Shown here piece by piece: positions 16,826 through 25,356 of a stretch of DNA of 64,000 nt. The position numbers and the translations under genes were made by a program. Under the pieces are notes generated by a model. It had not been told where the DNA came from. It worked only from the letters and a program-made list of their open reading frames with translations, and made no database searches. Positions within the stretch are counted from its first letter, which is position 1; each line of letters opens with the position of its first letter. The DNA comes from Bacteroidota bacterium (GTDB lineage Bacteria > Bacteroidota > Bacteroidia > Chitinophagales > Chitinophagaceae): NCBI GenBank assembly GCA_016868775.1, contig VGFT01000002.1, positions 124,001-188,000 on the forward strand, read 5' to 3'.

Positions 16826-18721
16826 ATGGCGAACCCCACGCAACCCAAAAACTTGTTTGAATACACAGAGGACAGCATCAAGTCGCTCGACTGGAAAGAA
16901 CACATCCGCCTGCGGCCCGGAATGTACATTGGCAAGCTGGGCGATGGCTCTTCTCCCGATGACGGGATCTATGTATTGGTCAAGGAGGTGGTGGACAACT
17001 GCATCGATGAATACACCATGGGATATGGGAAAACCGTGGAAATATCCATCGATGGAAAAACCGTTACGGTACGCGACTATGGTCGGGGTATTCCGCTCGG
17101 AAAAGTTGTGGATGTGGTCAGCAAGATCAACACCGGCGCGAAATACGACAGCAAGGCGTTTCAGAAATCGGTGGGACTAAACGGCGTGGGTACCAAAGCG
17201 GTCAATGCCCTCAGTTCTTATTTTGAGGTTACGGCCGTGCGGGAAGGGAAACAGAAAAAAGCCGAGTTCAAACGGGGCGAACTCACGCAAGAGCACAAAG
17301 AGGGCAAAACCACCGATCCCAATGGTACCCAGGTGAGTTTCATACCGGACGAAGCGATCTTCAGAAATTACAAGTTCATCCCCGAATACCTCGAGAACCA
17401 GATCTGGAATTACTGTTTTCTGAATGCCGGGCTGAAGATCCAGTTCAATGGGAAATCCTTTCAATCCAAAAACGGATTGTTGGATCTGTTGGAACGAAAA
17501 TCCAATGCCGACGAGATCCGCTATCCCATCATCCACCTGAAAGGAGAAGATATTGAAGTGGCCCTAACCCACAACAACGACTACCGCGAGGATATCTACA
17601 GCTTCGTCAACGGCCAGCACACCACCCAGGGCGGAACGCACCAGCAGGCCTTTCGGGAAGCGTTTGTGAAAACCATCCGGGATTTCTACAAAAAAGATTA
17701 CGATGCGTCGGATATCCGTACCGGCATCGTGGCCGCTGTCTCGGTTCGGGTTGTGGAGCCTGTATTTGAATCACAGACCAAAACCAAGTTGGGATCGGTC
17801 AATGTGGATGTGGAAGGTCCTACCATGCGCCAGTTCGTAGGCGATTTTCTTTCCAAGGAGCTCGATAATTACCTGCACAAAAATCCAGCAGTAGCCGAAG
17901 CCCTAAAAAAACGCATTGAGCAAAGCGAGCGCGAGCGAAAAGAATTGGCCGGAATAAAGAAAATGGCAAACGAACGGGCTAAAAAAGCAAACCTGCACAA
18001 TCGAAAACTGCGCGATTGCCGCTTTCATTTAAATGAAGAACCGCCTAGTCGCGGAAAAGAAGAATACCTCTCCAAGCAACAAGAAACCACCATTTTCATA
18101 ACGGAGGGAGACAGCGCCAGCGGTTCTATTACAAAAGCCCGAAATGTGGAAACACAGGCCGTATTCAGTTTGCGCGGTAAGCCCTTGAACTGCTTTGGGC
18201 TGACCAAGAAAGTGGTGTATGAGAACGAAGAATTTAATCTGTTGCAACATGCCCTTAACATCGAAGAAGGGTTGGAAGGCCTTCGCTTCAACAATGTGGT
18301 AATCGCTACCGATGCCGACGTGGATGGGATGCACATCCGGTTGCTGTTGATGACCTTCTTTTTGCAGTTTTTCCCCGACCTCGTCAAACACGAGAAAGTA
18401 TACGTATTGGAGACCCCACTGTTTCGGGTACGGAATAAACAGGAGACGATCTATTGCTACAGTGAATCGGAGAAACTGGAGGCCATGAAAAAGTTGGGTA
18501 GCAAACCTGAGGTCACACGCTTCAAAGGGTTGGGGGAGATCAGTCCGGATGAATTCGCTCAATTCATCGGCACTGACATGCGCAAACAACTGATGCGCCT
18601 CGAGCACGGCGATCACATTCAGCAATTGCTGGAATACTACATGGGTAAGAATTCGCCGGAGCGACAAGAATTCATCATCTCCAACCTGCGCATCGAATTG
18701 GATGCGGTAGAAACAGTATAA
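16826..18721 (+). CDS. parE: DNA topoisomerase IV subunit B
   Basis: 631 residues, the ATPase subunit of a type IIA topoisomerase. GHKL motifs are [12 protein letters not shown] (Glu and Asn for ATP/Mg), DYGRGIP and [14 protein letters not shown]; the TOPRIM part has [10 protein letters not shown] and DADVDGMHI. The length of about 630, without the large insertion of many GyrB proteins, and the nearby parC-like gene support topoisomerase IV rather than gyrase. Cys replaces the common Ala in the VVDNxIDE motif. It is the first gene of a plus-strand set parE, methyltransferase, DUF1835, parC. Confidence 0.93.
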   Translation: MANPTQPKNLFEYTEDSIKSLDWKEHIRLRPGMYIGKLGDGSSPDDGIYVLVKEVVDNCIDEYTMGYGKTVEISIDGKTVTVRDYGRGIPLGKVVDVVSKINTGAKYDSKAFQKSVGLNGVGTKAVNALSSYFEVTAVREGKQKKAEFKRGELTQEHKEGKTTDPNGTQVSFIPDEAIFRNYKFIPEYLENQIWNYCFLNAGLKIQFNGKSFQSKNGLLDLLERKSNADEIRYPIIHLKGEDIEVALTHNNDYREDIYSFVNGQHTTQGGTHQQAFREAFVKTIRDFYKKDYDASDIRTGIVAAVSVRVVEPVFESQTKTKLGSVNVDVEGPTMRQFVGDFLSKELDNYLHKNPAVAEALKKRIEQSERERKELAGIKKMANERAKKANLHNRKLRDCRFHLNEEPPSRGKEEYLSKQQETTIFITEGDSASGSITKARNVETQAVFSLRGKPLNCFGLTKKVVYENEEFNLLQHALNIEEGLEGLRFNNVVIATDADVDGMHIRLLLMTFFLQFFPDLVKHEKVYVLETPLFRVRNKQETIYCYSESEKLEAMKKLGSKPEVTRFKGLGEISPDEFAQFIGTDMRKQLMRLEHGDHIQQLLEYYMGKNSPERQEFIISNLRIELDAVETV

Positions 18722-18736
18722 ACGTAAAAGAACCCC

Positions 18737-19531
18737 TTGTTCGATTTTCATCACGATAGAGACCGATACTTTGAGATCCAGTGGCAGAATGCCCGGCAAT
18801 ACGTCGGACCCTTTGTAGAGCGTTCGCTCCCCCTGAAACCCGGCATGCGCGTACTGGAGATCGGATGCGGGGAAGGCGGCATGTTGAAAGCTTTCTGGGA
18901 AAAGGGATGTACAGGCGTGGGGGTGGAGTTGGATGCTATCCGGGTAAACGATGCCAATCGATTGCTTTCCGATCTGATCAGGGATGGTGCGATCCGCATC
19001 ATCACCAAAGACATTTATGAGGTAGATCGGGAGAAGGATCTGGAGGGAACGTTTGATCTGATCCTGTTAAAAGATGTGATCGAGCATATTCACGATCAAC
19101 CTCGACTGATCGGCTGGATGAAAAATTTTTTGAATCCCGAAGGGATGATCTTTTTCGGATTTCCACCTTGGCAGATGCCCTTTGGCGGTCATCAACAGAT
19201 CTGCCGCTCCCGTCTCTCTCGATTGCCCTACGTCCATCTGCTGCCAAAATCCCTTTACCGGGCCTTACTGAAATGGAAGAAAGAGCCCGTTGAGGAACTG
19301 ATGGAAATACGAGAAACCCGACTGTCAATTGAACGCTTTGAAAGAATTTGCGAAGGGCAGGGATATCAGATTGTATCTGCTGAGCATTATTTGCTGAACC
19401 CCATTTATAAGTGGAAGTTTGGGTGGTCGGCCCGCAAACAATTTTTCTGGGTGAAAGGTATTCCGTATCTACGCAATTACCTGACCACCTGCGTCTATTA
19501 TTTGATCAAGCCAAACAGGAACCTTGTATGA
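18737..19531 (+). CDS. Class I SAM-dependent methyltransferase, TTG start
   Basis: 264 residues. SAM motif I is RVLEIGCGEGGML; the acidic motif II region is GVGVELD and the motif IV region is FDLILLKDVIEHI, so the Rossmann methyltransferase core is complete. The C-terminal half is basic with aromatic residues. The best start is the TTG at 18737: the next Met falls only at motif I, and the preceding FDFHHDRDRYFEIQWQNA is needed for the N-terminal helix. The stop overlaps the next gene (ATGA). Substrate unknown. The position between parE and parC suggests co-expression with topoisomerase IV, not necessarily a shared function. Confidence 0.85.
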   Translation: MFDFHHDRDRYFEIQWQNARQYVGPFVERSLPLKPGMRVLEIGCGEGGMLKAFWEKGCTGVGVELDAIRVNDANRLLSDLIRDGAIRIITKDIYEVDREKDLEGTFDLILLKDVIEHIHDQPRLIGWMKNFLNPEGMIFFGFPPWQMPFGGHQQICRSRLSRLPYVHLLPKSLYRALLKWKKEPVEELMEIRETRLSIERFERICEGQGYQIVSAEHYLLNPIYKWKFGWSARKQFFWVKGIPYLRNYLTTCVYYLIKPNRNLV

Positions 19532-20394
19532 AACATGTTTTATTTAACGAGGCCGATCGGGGACTTTTCGAAGAAATCGTGGCCCTTGATCCCGAATTAG
19601 AGGGAGAAATCTTTCTGATCCGGGATGATTATGCCGTGGGACCGATTGCCGAATTGGAAACGGCAGAAGGGCAGGTGGCCCGGCTCGACTGGTGGCGGAG
19701 GCTATTTTCAGACACTCCCTACGGGGAAGAGGCAGTAGAGGGGGTCGATGATCTGGCAGTTGTCACCGCCCTGTGCCGGTCGCTCGACGAAGACCCTGAA
19801 TCGGAAGTTTGGATCTGGATAGGACAAAACCAGCACGATGTGATGGGCTATTATTGGCTGATCCCTCATCTGAAACCCTATGCCGGAAGAATCCAGGTGC
19901 TCTATATGAATAACCTGCCGTTTATCAATGAAAAGGGACAACTGTTCTATCCGGCCTGGTTATCTGAGATCCCCGCAAAAGAATTTAAAAAAGCAAAAAA
20001 ACTCGCGCGCCCTGTTACGTTGAGTGAATTTGAGATCGACCCGGACGAATTCAATCGCTTGAAAATCGACAATGCGATGGTCCGGATCCTGGAAGGCGGA
20101 AAAAAAATATTGGGACAGCCCCTCGAATATTTTGATACGGAGATCCTGCGTCAGGTCACAAAAGATTATCAGAAAGCCCCTCGGGTCTTACAGCAGGTTC
20201 TTCAGAAAATGAATGTACGAACCGGCGATGTGTTCCTGATGCATCGGTTGCGGGAGATGCTGCGGACGGGTCGGTTGCAAACCAGCGGTGAGCCGGACCG
20301 TTCTTGGAAAGATCTGGATATCAAACTGCCCGGGACTTCCGGTGCTGCGACTGCAAGGGAAGATGAACAAACGTCGACTTTGCCCAATGAATAA
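19528..20394 (+). CDS. DUF1835 domain-containing protein
   Basis: 288 residues, cytosolic. The N-terminal half (about 1-130) fits DUF1835: LIRDDYAVGPI is its characteristic early segment, followed by WIWIGQNQHDVMGYYWLI. The C-terminal half, with RPVTLSEFEIDPDEFNRL, resembles the DUF3658-type partner domain. The start at 19528 overlaps the methyltransferase stop as ATGA, and the end lies five bases before parC, so it is embedded in the parE-parC operon. The biochemical role is unknown; I assign none. Confidence 0.82.
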   Translation: MKHVLFNEADRGLFEEIVALDPELEGEIFLIRDDYAVGPIAELETAEGQVARLDWWRRLFSDTPYGEEAVEGVDDLAVVTALCRSLDEDPESEVWIWIGQNQHDVMGYYWLIPHLKPYAGRIQVLYMNNLPFINEKGQLFYPAWLSEIPAKEFKKAKKLARPVTLSEFEIDPDEFNRLKIDNAMVRILEGGKKILGQPLEYFDTEILRQVTKDYQKAPRVLQQVLQKMNVRTGDVFLMHRLREMLRTGRLQTSGEPDRSWKDLDIKLPGTSGAATAREDEQTSTLPNE

Positions 20395-20399
20395 TCAAC

Positions 20400-22919
20400 A
20401 TGGCTGCATCAAAAAATAAAACGACCCGCGTGCAGGAACAGGACCATGGCCTGCATGGCCAGTATCGCTCCTGGTTTCTGGATTATGCCTCCTATGTGAT
20501 CTTGGAGCGAGCCGTGCCGGCGGTAGAGGACGGATTGAAACCCGTACAACGACGGATCCTGCATGCCATGAAAGAAATGGACGATGGCCGCTTTAATAAA
20601 GTCGCCAACGTCATCGGACAAGCCATGCAATACCACCCCCACGGCGATGCCAGCATCGGAGATGCGTTGGTGAACCTGGGGCAGAAAGACCTGCTGATCG
20701 AAACGCAAGGAAACTGGGGCGATGTACGTACCGGCGACGATGCCGCCGCTGCTCGTTACATTGAGGCGCGCCTCAGCAAATTCGCGTTGGAGGTGGCGTT
20801 TAATCCAAAGACCACCCAATGGCAATTGAGCTACGACGGACGAAAGTCAGAGCCCGTAGCCCTACCCATGAAATTCCCGCTTCTTCTTGCACAGGGCGCA
20901 GATGGCATCGCTGTGGGTTTATCCACCAAGATCCTGCCGCACAATTTCCACGAATTGATCGAAGCGGCCATAAAGCATCTGCGCGGAAAACGGTTTGAAC
21001 TCTATCCCGATTTTCAGACCGGCGGCATGATCGATGTGGCCGACTACAACCAAGGCAAACGCGGTGGCCGGGTAAAGGTGCGCGCTCATATCAAAGAACT
21101 CGATAAGAAGACCTTGCTCATTACCAGTGTTCCCTATGGCGTTACCACCACCCAATTGATGGAATCGATCGTGAAGGCCAACGATCAAGGGAAGATCAAG
21201 ATCAAGAAAGTAACCGATAATACGGCAGCCGAGGTAGAGATTCAGATCGACCTTGCCGCAGGCATCTCGCCAGACATCACCATCGATGCATTGTACAAGT
21301 TTACCGATTGCGAGATCTCGATCTCTCCCAACGCCTGTGTGATCGTGGAGCAGCGTCCTCAATTTCTGGGGGTACAGGAATTGCTTCGCCTCTCGGTTGA
21401 CAGGACCAAAGACCTACTTGAAGAGGAACTGCGGATCAAGCTGGCAGAGTTGCAGGAAAAATGGCATTATACTTCACTCGAAAAAATATTCTTCGAGGAG
21501 AAGATCTATCAGGAGCTTGAAAAGAAGCACGAAACCTGGGAGAAAGTACTGGGGGCGATCGAAAAAGCCTTCCAGCCCTTTTTGAAAAAATTAAACCGGG
21601 GCATCACCCGGGAGGATATCCTGAAACTGACGGAAAAACCGGTGCGTCGGATCTATAAATTGGACATCGAGGAGCTGCTGGCACAGATAAAGGACCTGGA
21701 GGCACAGATCAAACAAGTGAAGCACGACTTGGCGAATCTGGTAGATTATTCGGTGGCCTATTTTGAGGGGTTGCTTAAAAAATATGGCAAGGGAAGAGAA
21801 CGAAAAACTGAGATCAAGGCATTTGAGATCATTGAAGCCAAGTTGGTGGCCATCGCCAATACCAAACTTTATGTGAATCGGGAGGAAGGATTCATCGGCA
21901 CGGGGCTAAAAAAAGATGAACTCTTGTTTGAATGCTCGGATCTGGATGATATCATCGTTTTCACGCGCAGAGGGATCGTGAAGGTGGTCAAGGTAGCCGA
22001 AAAGTCATTCATCGGAAAAGACATTCTGCACGTGGCAGTATTTCAAAAGAATGATGAGCGGACTACCTACAACATGATCTATGCCGATGGCAAAGGGGGT
22101 GTCAGTTATGCCAAGCGGTTCAACATTACGGGTGTAACGCGCGACAAGGAATATGATTTAACCAGAGGTGATGAGAAGAGTCGGGTGCATTATCTGAGTG
22201 TTAATTCAACGGGTGGCGCCGAAGTTGTTAAGGTGCTGCTCACGTCGGGTTGCTCGGCCCGGATAAAGGAATTTGATTTTTATTTTGAGGAATTAGCTGT
22301 AAAGGGCCGAAGCAGCATGGGCAATCAAGTGACAAAATATCCAATCCGTTCGGTCAAATTTAAAGAAGCCGGAAAAGTTACCAGCAGCAGCAGAGGGCTT
22401 TGGTTTGACGCTAGATTTGGCCGATTAAATGCGGAGGGGAAAGGAGTATCATTGGGCAATTTTGAATCGGAGGACCGGCTTCTGATCTTTTATCGCGATG
22501 GAAATTATGAAGTTACCGATCAGGAAATGACCCAGAAATTTGATCCTGAGCAGGTTTTATGGATCGGAAAGTTTGATCCGGATGCGATCGTTTCCGCGGT
22601 TTATGTGGACCAGGATAAAAAACAATTCATGCTCAAGCGGTTCAAGGTTGAAACAACGACGTTGCGCAGCAAATTCCAATGCATCAAAGAAGGGGAGGGC
22701 AATTTTCTGCGTACGGTTTCTACGGAGCCCGAGCCGATTCTTTTTATCCAGCAGGGTAGGGGTGCACAATTGCGCAAGGCCAAACTGAAGATCGCTAAAA
22801 TGGCGGAAGTGACCGGTTGGCGAACCGTGGGAGTGAAAATGGCCGATTTCGCCAAATCGACCGATTTGGAATGGGTTTCTTCGAGCAGCTCAGCCCAATA
22901 CAGCCTGTTTGATTCCTGA
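20400..22919 (+). CDS. parC: DNA topoisomerase IV subunit A
   Basis: 839 residues, the DNA-cleaving subunit. The QRRILHAMKEMDDGRF segment and HPHGDASIGDALVNLG belong to the breakage-reunion domain; the catalytic Tyr is in AARYIEARLS, about residue 121. A coiled-coil follows around residues 430-480, then a beta-pinwheel-like C-terminal domain. The GyrA-box typical of gyrase is not evident, which together with parE four genes upstream supports topoisomerase IV. The stop codon directly abuts the stop of the convergent gene at 22920. Confidence 0.93.
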   Translation: MAASKNKTTRVQEQDHGLHGQYRSWFLDYASYVILERAVPAVEDGLKPVQRRILHAMKEMDDGRFNKVANVIGQAMQYHPHGDASIGDALVNLGQKDLLIETQGNWGDVRTGDDAAAARYIEARLSKFALEVAFNPKTTQWQLSYDGRKSEPVALPMKFPLLLAQGADGIAVGLSTKILPHNFHELIEAAIKHLRGKRFELYPDFQTGGMIDVADYNQGKRGGRVKVRAHIKELDKKTLLITSVPYGVTTTQLMESIVKANDQGKIKIKKVTDNTAAEVEIQIDLAAGISPDITIDALYKFTDCEISISPNACVIVEQRPQFLGVQELLRLSVDRTKDLLEEELRIKLAELQEKWHYTSLEKIFFEEKIYQELEKKHETWEKVLGAIEKAFQPFLKKLNRGITREDILKLTEKPVRRIYKLDIEELLAQIKDLEAQIKQVKHDLANLVDYSVAYFEGLLKKYGKGRERKTEIKAFEIIEAKLVAIANTKLYVNREEGFIGTGLKKDELLFECSDLDDIIVFTRRGIVKVVKVAEKSFIGKDILHVAVFQKNDERTTYNMIYADGKGGVSYAKRFNITGVTRDKEYDLTRGDEKSRVHYLSVNSTGGAEVVKVLLTSGCSARIKEFDFYFEELAVKGRSSMGNQVTKYPIRSVKFKEAGKVTSSSRGLWFDARFGRLNAEGKGVSLGNFESEDRLLIFYRDGNYEVTDQEMTQKFDPEQVLWIGKFDPDAIVSAVYVDQDKKQFMLKRFKVETTTLRSKFQCIKEGEGNFLRTVSTEPEPILFIQQGRGAQLRKAKLKIAKMAEVTGWRTVGVKMADFAKSTDLEWVSSSSSAQYSLFDS

Positions 22920-23867
22920 TCAGTTGGTTTGGATCTTTTTCCGAATTCGTTTGATCCGAACCTTGGCACTTTTTTCCATGGTACTCGACAGGCGAAGCTG
23001 AAAAGTTTTATTCCCCCCTTCCACGATCATCAAAGCCGTATTGGGAGGGATCGACCCCAGGTTTTCCGCAAACATCGTCAGATCAGTGTATTCCAACAGC
23101 TCATCCAACGGAAGTGTGAACCGGATGGCTTGATTGGTCAGCCGCTGGTGGGAGGCAATCAGCTTGGTATTTAGAAAAATGGAAATGGAATCGCCATCTA
23201 CCTCCCCATTGTCATAAAGAAAAATTTTAACCGAGTCGTCTTCTATCTCCAGAACCTGTACGACCTCCTCAATTCTTTTGGGTTGTTCTTGTACGTTTGA
23301 AAAATCGTTTACGGTACGGGGTGGGAGCATCGGGTTCGAAGCCGCATCGCTGGTTGGGGAAGGTGCCCAAACTAGATTCTGTTCTTTGCTTGATTTGATT
23401 GCTTGAATTAAGGAATCGCTCATGGGCTGCGCTCGATCTAGTGAAAGCCTAACCTGTATGGGAGGGCAGGTGTATCTGTAATTGCTATCCGGATACCATT
23501 GTCCGCTGATGGTAGATCCGGCACGGGCCAAAACCAGCGTAAACAGTCCATCCATAAGACAGTCTACATCCATATTCTCGAGCGATTTGTAAAAGATCAA
23601 GGGGATGTTTGAAAGCAGCAGTTTTTGTTTTTTTCGATCAAATTTTCCGTTGACGGGTACGGAGCGGTACAAGTTCCGAAAGTGGTAGTTCAGTAAACCC
23701 TTTACTTCCGGACCTTTTTCGGTCAGGATGAGTTCGATCATGTAATTGTGTTGGCGCTCTTGGAGGCCGGCCACAAAGGCCGTTCCGTACCAACATCCGG
23801 ATATGGTTTGCGCATACTGTATAAGTGGTAGCATCATTCCCAAGAGGATAAAGCGCAATGGTTTCAC
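22920..23867 (-). CDS. Secreted protein of unknown function
   Basis: 315 residues with a signal peptide (LRFILLGMMLPLIQYAQT). The N-terminal part (ISGCWYGTAFVAGLQERQHNYMIELIL) looks like a beta-rich domain seen in secreted Bacteroidota proteins. The C-terminal part contains KIFLYDNGEVDGDSISIFLN, a recurrent Chitinophagaceae segment with acidic turns. A 56-base gap separates it from smpB, so it may be read through from the accD-smpB promoters. Function unknown. Confidence 0.75.
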   Translation of the reverse strand: MKPLRFILLGMMLPLIQYAQTISGCWYGTAFVAGLQERQHNYMIELILTEKGPEVKGLLNYHFRNLYRSVPVNGKFDRKKQKLLLSNIPLIFYKSLENMDVDCLMDGLFTLVLARAGSTISGQWYPDSNYRYTCPPIQVRLSLDRAQPMSDSLIQAIKSSKEQNLVWAPSPTSDAASNPMLPPRTVNDFSNVQEQPKRIEEVVQVLEIEDDSVKIFLYDNGEVDGDSISIFLNTKLIASHQRLTNQAIRFTLPLDELLEYTDLTMFAENLGSIPPNTALMIVEGGNKTFQLRLSSTMEKSAKVRIKRIRKKIQTN

Positions 23868-23923
23868 TTGGCTCAGTTGGTTGTAGGAGTTGTTGAAAAG
23901 GATGCTTTAGGTCCTAGCATGAC

Positions 23924-24370
23924 TTACCGATGGCCGGCTCTTCGCAAGGCGCGATCCGCTTCCCTTTGTTTGATGCTTTCCCGTTTATCATGTAGCTTCT
24001 TTCCGCGGGCTATGCCAATTTCCAATTTAAGTAAATTTCGTTCATTAAAAAAAAGACGCAGCGGCACCAACGTACATCCTTTTTCCTTGATGCGAGACCG
24101 AAGGCGTTCGATTTCCCTTTTTTGCAGCAGAAGTTTACGATCTCGAAGCGGGTCGTGGTTGTTCGCCGTACCATGCGAATAGGGGGGGATGTGAAGTGAT
24201 TTTACCCAAATGGCTCCGTCTTGCTCTTGACAGTAGCTGTTGTTAAAGCTAATCCGACCTTCCCGAACCGATTTGACCTCGGTTCCCTCCAGAACCATAC
24301 CGGCCACATATCGGTCATCGATAAAATATTGATGCAGGGCCTGGCGGTTATGAAACTCGGGTAGAGCCAT
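23924..24370 (-). CDS. smpB: SsrA-binding protein SmpB
   Basis: 148 residues, the tmRNA partner in trans-translation. The family landmarks are present: YFIDDRYVAGMVLEGTEVKSVREGRISF near the N-terminus (quoted here in parts by position, residues 14-42), YSHGTANNHDPLRDRKLLLQ (residues about 64-83), and the basic tail KKLHDKRESIKQREADRAL, which sits in the decoding site. An exact -7 element lies four bases before the ATG, implying a near-leaderless transcript in addition to possible read-through from accD. Confidence 0.97.
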   Translation of the reverse strand: MALPEFHNRQALHQYFIDDRYVAGMVLEGTEVKSVREGRISFNNSYCQEQDGAIWVKSLHIPPYSHGTANNHDPLRDRKLLLQKREIERLRSRIKEKGCTLVPLRLFFNERNLLKLEIGIARGKKLHDKRESIKQREADRALRRAGHR

Positions 24371-24374
24371 TCAG

Positions 24375-24382
24375 CAAAGGTA
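24375..24382 (-). promoter_or_regulatory. -7 promoter element of smpB
   Basis: TACCTTTG on the minus strand, exact consensus, four bases from the ATG at 24370. It lies in the 32-base gap between accD and smpB. Confidence 0.65.
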
Positions 24383-24402
24383 ACCCGAATAGTCCTAGAA
24401 TG

Positions 24403-25317
24403 TCAGGACCGAAAATGCTTAAGGATCACTGCGAGTTTGGACCTCAATTCTTTTCGTGCAACAATAAAATCCAGAAACCCATGCTCCAAGATGAACTCAC
24501 TTCGCTGAAATCCGGGCGGAAGATCTTTTTTAATTGTTTCCTTGATCACCCGGGGGCCGGCAAATCCGATCAAAGCGCCAGGCTCGGCAATGTTCAGATC
24601 GCCCAACATTCCAAACGAAGCGGAAATCCCGCCAAAAGTTGGGTCGGTCAGTAAAGAGATATAAGGCAACTTGGCATTGCTGAGTTGAGAGAGTTTGCCG
24701 CTGGTCTTGGCCAGTTGCATGAGCGAGAACGCACTTTCCATCATTCGGGCGCCACCGCTCTTGCTGATGACGAGGTAAGGTAGGCGATGTTCCAGGCAAT
24801 AATCAACGGCACGTGAGAATTTTTCACCCATCACACTACCCAATGACCCGCCGATGAAGGCGAAGTCCATACAAGCAATTACAATACCATGTCCTTCGAT
24901 GGTTCCGGTGGCTACGCGCATGGAGTCGACCAGATCTGTTTTGCTCCAGATTTCTTCCAGTCTTTTTCCGTAGGGTTTCAGATCCGTAAAACCCAGATAG
25001 TCCTTGCTCCGGATATTGTCTGCCAATTCCGTGAATGCTCCCTGATCAAAGAGGATCTCAAAATATTCTTGGCTGCTGATTCGGTGATGATGGCTGCATT
25101 TGGGACAAACCGATACTTGTTCCTCTAGGTCGGAGGCAGTCATAATGTGACTGCATTCCGGGCATTTGCTCCAAAGTCCTTCCGGCGTCTCCTTTTTTTC
25201 CGCGGTTGAGGTGACGATCCCTTTTTTGATTCGACGGAACCAACTGCTTTTACCGGAGGGGCCGGAGGACTCTTCCCCGGTCAGGCGCGCATCAAAATCT
25301 TCGAATTTCAGGGCCAT
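24403..25317 (-). CDS. accD: Acetyl-CoA carboxylase carboxyltransferase subunit beta
   Basis: 304 residues. It forms, with AccA, the carboxyltransferase that makes malonyl-CoA for fatty-acid synthesis. The N-terminal zinc ribbon is CPECSHIM ... CPKCSHHH; the crotonase-like core has GGSLGSVMGEKFSRA, SKSGGARMMES and LTDPTFGGISASFG. The ATG at 25317 is preferred over 25341 because the first eight residues of the longer form fall in the promoter region. accA is not in the window. Confidence 0.96.
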   Translation of the reverse strand: MALKFEDFDARLTGEESSGPSGKSSWFRRIKKGIVTSTAEKKETPEGLWSKCPECSHIMTASDLEEQVSVCPKCSHHHRISSQEYFEILFDQGAFTELADNIRSKDYLGFTDLKPYGKRLEEIWSKTDLVDSMRVATGTIEGHGIVIACMDFAFIGGSLGSVMGEKFSRAVDYCLEHRLPYLVISKSGGARMMESAFSLMQLAKTSGKLSQLSNAKLPYISLLTDPTFGGISASFGMLGDLNIAEPGALIGFAGPRVIKETIKKDLPPGFQRSEFILEHGFLDFIVARKELRSKLAVILKHFRS

Positions 25318-25338
25318 GGTATCAAGGCTGATGAAGTA

Positions 25339-25346
25339 CAAATATA
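25339..25346 (-). promoter_or_regulatory. -7 promoter element of accD
   Basis: TATATTTG on the minus strand, exact consensus, 21 bases upstream of the accD ATG at 25317. It supports the shorter start, since the ATG at 25341 would lie inside the element. Confidence 0.6.
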
Positions 25347-25356
25347 GCAGACTTTA

